From the NCBI RefSeq assembly GCF_036850765.1, contig NC_089493.1:14261632-14325631 (forward strand): a stretch of 64,000 bases of DNA. Reading direction: 5' to 3'. The translations under genes were made by a program, and so were the position numbers. Positions within the stretch are counted from its first letter, which is position 1. Each line of letters starts with the position of its first letter. This DNA comes from Saccopteryx bilineata (taxonomy: Eukaryota; Chordata; Mammalia; Chiroptera; Emballonuridae). The notes beneath the pieces were generated by a model. It saw only the letters and a list, made by a program, of their open reading frames with translations, had not been told where the DNA came from and did no database searches. Below, in pieces: positions 57,166 through 64,000 of the stretch.

Positions 57166-57621
57166 GGATTCATTATGTGCATGTGACAGCATTTCTGCAC
57201 TTTCCTAAGGTTCTAATACCTTCCACCCCCAGACAACCAGTAACGTAAAAAACCCTTCCCCAGTGGAGCTGAAGTTATACCTTCAGGAATGTTTAAGACT
57301 GTTTTCGGTCTCCGAAGCCGCTGCTAAATTAAGGCTAATCCCGAGATTCCCACCGGAGGCGGAGAATCTGAGTCCTCACCAGCTGTTCCCACGGACACTT
57401 GGAAGTGACTAAGATCTTGTAGAAATGTGACACAGAAAAAGAAGGTTCTTTGGGGGTGGGTTGGAATGGGTTTTGGTCTGTTTTCCTATTTCTTCCTCCT
57501 CGTAGTGTCTCTGAGCCAGAACATAAACTATTTGCAAAGATTCTTTCTAGATGGAGATGGAAGGGAGGGAGAGTGAGAAGGAGAGACCTGCTCGTAAAGA
57601 ACTGCAGAGAATCATCTAAAG

Positions 57622-57937
57622 CAGGCGTCTCCAAACTAGGGCCCCCTGAGGCCATTTATCCGGCCCCGCCGCACTTCCGGAAGGGGCACCTCTTTCATTG
57701 GTGGTCAGTGAGAGGAGCATAGTTCCCATTGAAATACTGGTCAGTTTGTTGATTTAAATTTACTTGTTCTTTATTTTAAATATTGTATTTGTTCCCGTTT
57801 TGTTTTTTTACTTTAAAATAAGATATGTGCAGTGTGCATAGGGATTTGTTTATAGTTTTTTTTTTTTATAATCCGACCCTCCAACGGTCTGAGGGACAGT
57901 GAACTGGCCCCCTGTGTAAAAAGTTTGGGGACCCCTG
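57622..57937 (-). mobile_element. non-autonomous hAT element, copy 2
   Basis: A reverse-oriented sister of copy 1, 316 bp. It starts CAGGCGTCTCCAAACT and ends AGTTTGGGGACCCCTG on the plus strand. The flanks ATCTAAAG (57614-57621) and CTCTAGAG (57938-57945) agree at six of eight positions. The core TTGATTTAAATTTACTTGTT is the complement of copy 1. Confidence 0.92.
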
Positions 57938-57945
57938 CTCTAGAG

Positions 57946-59794
57946 GATCATGCTGAACGTATCCCTCACCTCATGGTCACTGTAGTGCACTGGGTTGGCC
58001 CCTTTGGGGGCTATGATTTTTTAATATATAATGGGGCATTTTCAAGATGAGCTCATTCTACTTATTCAACACAAATTGCAGTGAGGGCTTAGAACCACAG
58101 CTCTGTTCCTAATGACATCTGCTGGTAGGACTACTGTAACCCACTGTTACCTCTTACACTGAGCGAGAACATTGTGACAGGAAGCTGGTGACACACAGAA
58201 AGGCCTTCTGTTTATCATTTATGTGTTGTATCCCTCAGACTCTGAGAGACGTCATTCTTTAAGTTTTGTTACAGTTGGGAATTGAAACAATTATGAAGTT
58301 TTCACTTTTAGACTTTTGCAGCTGCAGGAGGCCCAAACTGGGGTACTTACGGGGACATGGGTACCAAGAGCCACATCGGGGCATCTAGGGCATCTTTCTC
58401 CTGCTCTGGGACTTTCTGGTGGACACCCTTCACCCCCAACTTTCAGTGTACATTCCTAATGGGAGGTGCCAGCTTCTTACGCGAGCTCCCTGGCCTCGGT
58501 GGTCGGCTGAGGGACAAGCACCTGGCCCAGGCTGGCAGAGTTCCACCCTGGCACTTCTTGTCTTCAGCCTGGAAGCGCTAAAGGGTGTGCTGGCACCATG
58601 TATAGTCAACCAGTGTACAAGAAATGACACCAAGGCAAAGAAGCACAGACAGGCCACCTCTGCCCTTCCCGTGGTTGGATTAGATGAGTTCATAAATCCC
58701 TCTTTCTATGTAACTCAGCTAGCTTTGTGGGTTTTTTGTTTGTTTGTTGTTCTATCCAAGAATTCTAACTAAGAAAGAATCTCTAGTTAAACTAAATATA
58801 TATATCACTGATGATTTCTGTGTATCAGCGAAATTCCAACCTCTATTGTCCTAAGAGGCCCACTTAGTGGTTTGGCTGTCAGCTTGAAAGAATGTTAAGA
58901 CGAGCTTGGAGAGCTTTTCAGAGATGGTGACTTGATTTCAGCCAACAAAGTAGGGTTGTGGTAACGATGACACCAGTTCTCTCTGGCCGCCCAGACCAGC
59001 TTTGCCTCTGGAGCAAACAGACTTGGAGAAGCTCACGTGGAGTTTACAAGGTGGCTGTAACCTCTAGTGCTACAAACATCAACTTTGAATCTAGTATTTC
59101 CCCAGCGTTCCCAGAAAACATTCGGAGCATGACCGTAGTTAGATCAGCCCGGGTCTCATGACCGCCTGGAACCCTCACCGTAACCAGCTGGATGGAGTGG
59201 GCGGATCCGTTTCCCCTGGGGGTGGTAACATCTCTTGGAAGCACATGGAGGTATTGGGAGATAGAATGTTCTCCAGATGCAGGTTAGGTTCAGCTGCCAA
59301 AGAAGGGAAAAGGAAATCTCCGTTACAACAGCATGGCCATTAAAGAAAACAAAGCAGTGGGTACAAAAATGTCAGGTGGCCTGTGCAGGTCTATGTAGCT
59401 AGTAAGCAGAAGGTCCAAAGCCAGAATGCGGATTTTCCCATTTGAGACTCTTTCGGCTTTCTTTTCGTGATGATGGCCATCGTCCTGGGGGTGCAGGACT
59501 GCCGAGGTTTCAGGCCGTGTGGTGGGGTTGGTCATTTTAATTTCCCAGAGGCCCAGAAGCTGAGCTGATGATGACATTCACTTTCACAGGCAGGGTGCTG
59601 GGTGCTGGAATGGATCGTCTTAGCTAGACTTGCCTCCTTGGTGACAAAGAAGAGAGGAAGTGGGGTACCACCTCCCATTGCCGAGGATAAGCCCTCAGCA
59701 ACCAACCTGGGGATCTTTGTGAACTTGCCTTAGCAGCCAAGTTGAGCCCCAGAGTCCCAACTTTAGCGTATGAGACATTGGGATAGTTGGTGAA
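57946..59794. other. unassigned non-coding DNA
   Basis: Mostly unique-looking. Frames of 60-117 codons are unsupported and there is no clear repeat. Confidence 0.4.
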
Positions 59795-60169
59795 TGTATT
59801 AGTCAGCGGGTGCTGCCGTAACAAAAGAGCACAGACTGGGCGGCGTCAGCAGGAGACCTATATTTCTCCCACTGGTAGAGGCTGGAAGTCCCAAGTTCAG
59901 GAAGTTGGCAAGTTTGATTTGTCCTGGCCCTCTCTTGTTGGCTTGCAAATGGCCACCTTCTTGTCACGTCTACCAAGAGCCTTTTCTGGGTGGGTTCACA
60001 CTGGTCCTCTCCTTCTTATAGGGCACCCATTATATTGCATGAGAGCCCCACCCTTCTGACATCATTCAGCCTTAATTTCCTCTCTAAACGCTCTCTTTCC
60101 AGATTCTGTCAACTTGGGGGTCTGAGTTTCAATGTGTGAATTTTGGGAGACACCATCTAGTCCATAACA
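59795..60169 (-). mobile_element. MLT1-type solo LTR (ERVL-MaLR)
   Basis: On the minus strand it begins TGTTATGGAC and contains the complement of AAATGGCCACCTTCTTG and of GGAAGTCCCAAGTTCAGG. It ends at the complement of TGTATTAGTCAGC, which gives LTR-like TG...CA ends. The 5-bp target duplication GTGAA is exact at 59790-59794 and 60170-60174, as expected for MaLR integration. It is an old placental-mammal repeat with no coding content. Confidence 0.85.
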
Positions 60170-60174
60170 GTGAA

Positions 60175-61265
60175 TTGCATGTATTTATTTCACAGATGTT
60201 CATCGCTTCCCTCGATGTGCAGGGCACCCCTTAAAGTGCCGGGATAGAGCTGAGAAAACCTCTGGGCAGTCCAGCTGGGAGACAGAATCACTAAAAAGCC
60301 TCGGGGGTCTGTGCCACGCAGCAGGGCTTGGGTTCGGGGTCGGGGGAGAGAGTCAGGAGCCGGGGACTCTCCTGGCTTGTGCAGTGTTAGGCTGCTGGCC
60401 CTGCATCTCTGAAATCTGCCCCCCTGAACAGTTCAGAATGGTCAGCTGGGCACTCCTCCATCACAGTGGTGCTCCAGGCCCTGATACAGAAGAGGGGCTG
60501 TTGTATTTGCAGCAATGGCAATACTGCTCATGTGGCCAAGCTCATTAAATAAGGAAGCCCACACCAAAGGCACAGGCCCCGAGTCAGTGCACACACAGTC
60601 CTGTTGGTTGTGGGATGTGTGTGTTCGAAAACGAAGGAGAAATGTGAGGAGCCAGGGTGGAGACGGGAGTAGTCACCATGCTCCTTCTGGGTGCATACTG
60701 CTTCCAATTAAGACAGGAAGATGAAAAAAAAAAAAAGTGTTCTGGGCAGAATCGTGGGGAGATTCTGATACGGGTTAACTCTGAGAAGAGGAGGATGGCT
60801 AGATAGCGGGGACTTGGGGCAAGTGATACAGTTTAAATCTTATGTTGCAATAAGCGCATAAGGGAGGGTGAAGAACTAAGACTGCCCACTGTAAACACAG
60901 GCAGCTGCTACAGGATGGTGTGCACCTGGTCATCCAGGAGGCGTGAGCAGCCCCGCTGACCAGGTGTGAGGAGAGTGGCAGACCAGGAAGTCCCTTCGGG
61001 TGGAGCTGAGGGTGACAGGGGCGACAGGGCAGATGGGGGAGGTGTCAGACTCGGGTGATGGCATTCACCTAGGAGGCCTGTGCGTGTCTTCATTACCCAG
61101 TCTACTTAGGAAATAAATAGTGATCGCATCTTAAATCAATGTGATTTAAAGAGTAATGAAAACCCAGTTCAGAACCAAAGATGCAGCCTCTTCAATCTCA
61201 CTTGCTAGTTCCCAGCTTAATTGTTAAAATGAAGGCACCTCTAACGAGACTTAAAATTGTTCACA
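60175..61265. other. unassigned non-coding DNA
   Basis: An unassigned old mammalian repeat occurs at about 60185-60290 (CTCGATGTGCAGGGCACCCC). An A run lies at 60724-60736. No gene was seen. Confidence 0.4.
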
Positions 61266-61273
61266 ATCTAAAC

Positions 61274-61454
61274 CAGGGGTCCCCAAACTTTTTACACAGG
61301 GGGCCAGTTCACTGTCCCTCAGACCGTTGGAGGGCCGCCACATACAGTGCTCCTCTCAACTCCAATGAAAGAGGTGTCCCTTCCGGAAGTGCGGCGCGGG
61401 GTGGGGGCAGATAAATGGCCTCAGGGGGCCACAGGCGGTGGGCCGTAGTACCTG
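61274..61454 (+). mobile_element. non-autonomous hAT element, copy 3, deleted
   Basis: The same family as copies 1 and 2 but only 181 bp. The left end CAGGGGTCCCCAAACT is intact. The AT-rich core is missing, with a join near CACATACAGTGCTCCTCTCA. The right end lacks about 8 bp (GGCCGTAGTACCTG). The 8-bp target duplication ATCTAAAC is perfect (61266-61273 and 61455-61462). Confidence 0.93.
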
Positions 61455-61526
61455 ATCTAAACTGTAGCGAGGGGGCGTTAGGTGCTAAATGGGGGAGAGT
61501 GTTCCATTTCAAGAACTATCACTCCG

Positions 61527-61547
61527 TGTGTGTGTGTGTGTGTGTGT
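61527..61547. repeat. (GT)n microsatellite
   Basis: About ten GT units. Confidence 0.88.
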
Positions 61548-61720
61548 TGGGGGCCCAGGGCGTGGGGAAGTTCTCTTCTGTATAAGGCCATTTAACTATA
61601 AATGGAGTTTGTTAGACATGTGAGTCAATGAACTTGGAGGAAAATGGGGTTGCCTAAAATAGCTTTTTTGCTACAGAACTGAGTTTGGTCTTAGAGGGAC
61701 CTGGCGCTGACAATATTTCG

Positions 61721-61724
<4 letters not shown>

Positions 61725-61768
<44 letters not shown>

Positions 61769-61782
61769 ACACACACACACAC
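61725..61782. repeat. (CT)n(CA)n compound microsatellite
   Basis: About 21 CT units with one TTT interruption, followed by about seven CA units. The Ser/Leu-rich frame over it is an artefact. Confidence 0.93.
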
Positions 61783-62304
61783 CTACTTACACACACAGCT
61801 ACACGTTCATTTGCACACTCATGTCTCTCGGCTTGGTCAAATACTAGACCTTGAGCTCTGCTGCTTCCTCTGTGAGCTCAGGACACCACCCAGCTCTCAA
61901 GAAGTAAATGAAATCCTACACAAGCCAGCGCTTTGTCCCCTAACCAGGCTACCCCCTTGGCTCTGTGTTGTCCCCAGGTGGAGTTTCCGGGTAAAGTGTG
62001 CAGAGAGGAGTCATGGCTGTGGTCACCTTGGGTTGTACGGTGGCAACTGGAGAAGGGGGAGGGGTACCCAGACGTGCTGGGTGGCATATCCAGGTCCTGG
62101 TGACACGGGTCCGCTGTGAGAATTCAAAGCCGTGCACGGCTATGGGCTTGCCTGGCTACATGTCACTTCCTTCAGTCGAAGCTTTCAGAAATAAGTGGGC
62201 AACAAAAATTTCATGATACCAACTTTGGTTTCAGATTTTCCTTATGCCCATGTACTGAACCTCAGAATTCTCACATGATTAAAAAAGAGATTATCATAGA
62301 TTAT
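61783..62304. other. unassigned non-coding DNA
   Basis: No gene or named repeat was supported. Confidence 0.4.
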
Positions 62305-62626
62305 TTTATTTATTTATTTTTGGTGACAGAGACAGAGAGAGGGACAGATAGGGACAGACAGACAGGAACGGAGAGAGATGAGAAGCATCAAGTCTTTGTT
62401 GCGGCACCTTAGTTGTTCATTGATTGCTTTCTCATATGTGCCTTGACCGCGGGCCTTCAGCAGACTGAGTAACCCCTTGCTTGAGCCAGCGACTTTGGGC
62501 TTAAGCTGGTGAGCCTTGCTCAAACCAGATGAGCCCGTACTCAAGCTGGCGACTTTGGGTTCTCGAACCTGGGTGCTCAGCATCCCAGTCCGATGCTCCA
62601 TCCACTGCGCCACCGCCTGGTCAGGC
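62305..62626 (-). mobile_element. bat tRNA-derived SINE, Rhin-like type
   Basis: A full reverse copy. Plus-strand landmarks are an A/T tail, GAGATGAGAAGCATCAAGTC, TTGTTCATTGATTGCTTTCT, AAACCAGATGAGCCCGTAC, and a head ending CCACCGCCTGGTCAGGC. The flanking ATCATAGATTA and ATTATAGATTT are similar and may be a decayed duplication. Confidence 0.9.
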
Positions 62627-63189
62627 ATATTATAGATTTTTTTAAATCAGTGCTGGGTGAAACACAAAATAACAAGAAGTTCTCTCACATTTCAAGTGTT
62701 TTTGGTTAAGACCCGCCAGCCCCTCTGGTTACCGATATTGTTACTACGATGTTTTGATCCTGTTTTGAGCACGCCAACTGGCCAAGATCACTGCATTGTC
62801 GCGGCCAAGATTATTGCAATGTCGCTCTCTCTCGAGAGTGGGTTTTGTTTTGTGTTGTTTTTTTTATCATTCATAACCAGAGAGGTTCACAAGTGCAAGT
62901 TAAGATGAATCTGTGTGGCTATCTGTGAAATTAGGGAAAAAAGTGGAGCTCTTTAACAAAATCCTTTTAGAAGGTCTTTGCCAGAACACACAGGAAACTC
63001 ATTCAAACTTTAAAATTTGACCTAAACCAAAGTGGCTTTTTATTTCATCATCGTGTCTTGGTGGATAAATACGTTGGTGAAGTAATTGATTTAGAAATCA
63101 TTATTTAAACCTTGAAACTTCAGAGCAAACATTTTGCTAGCGGAGAAAACCCTATGTTTGAAAATTGCAGAGATTTTCAGGACAAAGCA
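62627..63189. other. unassigned AT-rich DNA
   Basis: Nothing recognised beyond short T runs. Confidence 0.4.
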
Positions 63190-63525
63190 GGCCTGGGTGT
63201 GTATGGTAGGGGGATGGGGAAAGGGCATCGAAAGGTACAAACTTTCAGTTATAAAATAAGTAAGTCCTATGGATACAAAGTACAAGGAGGTGACTGTAGT
63301 TATCAACATGGTATTGCATATTTGAAAGTTGCTAAGAGAGTGGGTATTAAAGTTCTCATCATGAGAAAAATTCGTCACCATGTGAGATGGGTGATGGATG
63401 TTAACTAGACTTACTGTGCTGGTCATCTCCAGATATATATACAAATGACAAATTTCTATGTTGAACGCCTGAAACTAACATGACTTCTATGTCAGTTATA
63501 TCTCAGTAAAAAAAAAAAAAATAGC
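63190..63525 (+). mobile_element. L1 retrotransposon 3' end with A tail
   Basis: GAAAGGTACAAACTTTCAGT, GGTATTGCATATTTGAAAGT, GATGGATGTTAACTAGACTT and TGAACGCCTGAAACTAACAT follow the L1 3' untranslated region. It ends in TATCTCAGTAAAAAAAAAAA. The 98-codon frame in it is not a gene. Confidence 0.85.
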
Positions 63526-63855
63526 AAGTGAAATAAGAGCAGACCAGTTCCACGGAGATTTGTAACTTCCAGCGGAATGTGGAATAACCGCTACCATTTC
63601 TAACCGAGAACACAAACGATCGTGGCTGCACCTGGAAGGTTTGCTCTGCCGAGAGTACCCCCTCTGCAGCGTTTGGAGGATGATTAAGGTGTTCAGGAGA
63701 GCCTGTCAGGGCACCGACACATTTGTTATCTTCAGTGAAACAGCAAGTCACCATTTATCAGTCCTTTGTAAATACCAAGTGGCTAAAGCTGCCTCTTCAG
63801 TTTTCAAATCTCTTAAGAATGTGTTATAATAATAATAATAATAAAAGACACCTTC
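63526..63855. other. unassigned non-coding DNA
   Basis: It ends in an (ATA)n tract (63827-63845), next to the final SINE. No gene was seen. Confidence 0.4.
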
Positions 63856-64000
63856 GCCTGACCAGGCAGTGGCGCAGTGGATAGAGCATCGGACTAGGAT
63901 ACGGAGGACCCAGGTTCGAGACCCCAAGGTCGCCAGTTCATCTGGTTTGAGCAAAGCTCACCAGCTTGGACCCAAGGTTGCTGGCTCAAGCAAAGGGTTA
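63856..64000 (+). mobile_element. bat tRNA-derived SINE, Rhin-like, cut by window end
   Basis: The head is GCCTGACCAGGCAGTGGCGC with B-box-like GGTTCGAGACC, and the body starts ATCTGGTTTGAGCAAAGCTC. The window ends inside the body. Confidence 0.92.

Noticed and set aside
63856..63930. tRNA gene (A-box and B-box-like words)
   Set aside because: The same head precedes a SINE body in every copy, so these are tRNA-derived SINE promoters and not tRNA genes.

Overview
The window is mammalian nuclear DNA, and its repeats point to a bat. It carries many copies of two tRNA-derived SINE types, which I recall from horseshoe-bat-like (Rhinolophus/Hipposideros) genomes and the wider bat VES/Rhin group. 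It also carries several young non-autonomous hAT elements with intact 8-bp target duplications, as expected of the DNA-transposon activity known in bats. Shared mammalian repeats (MIR, L2, MER5A, MER20-like, MLT1-type LTR, L1 3' ends) fill in the rest. The species assignment is from memory of repeat consensus sequences and was not searched.

I see no complete protein-coding gene, no rRNA or functional tRNA gene, no CRISPR array and nothing bacterial or phage-like. Every long open frame I examined is chance, repeat-derived, or part of a simple repeat. The window therefore reads as intronic or intergenic DNA. One 65-bp segment (47394-47458) has strong splice signals on both sides and is the only candidate exon.

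Layout. 1-10 kb: old repeats (MIR, MER5A, an L1 3' end), two SINEs, a (GT)n tract and a 35-bp tandem duplication. 10-17 kb: MER20-like and L2 relics, two reverse SINEs, a 350-bp hAT element and a 230-bp pentanucleotide array. 17-25 kb: a GC-richer stretch without recognised genes, an antisense L1 3' end, and an L1 ORF2 relic split by two opposed SINEs. 25-31 kb: three stretches whose composition resembles conserved non-coding (enhancer-like) DNA. 31-40 kb: SINEs, two related LTRs, a solo LTR inside an L1 fragment, and an octamer-motif-rich stretch. 40-44 kb: MER5A and a notable local inverted duplication. 44-53 kb: mostly unique sequence, the candidate exon, and several MIRs. 53-64 kb: four hAT elements, an MLT1-type LTR, an L1 3' end and two SINEs.

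The parts do not form a pathway. The points most worth following are the inverted duplication at 41961-43434 with its 12-bp junction repeat, the candidate exon, and the four enhancer-like stretches. Their conservation is my inference and needs an alignment to confirm.
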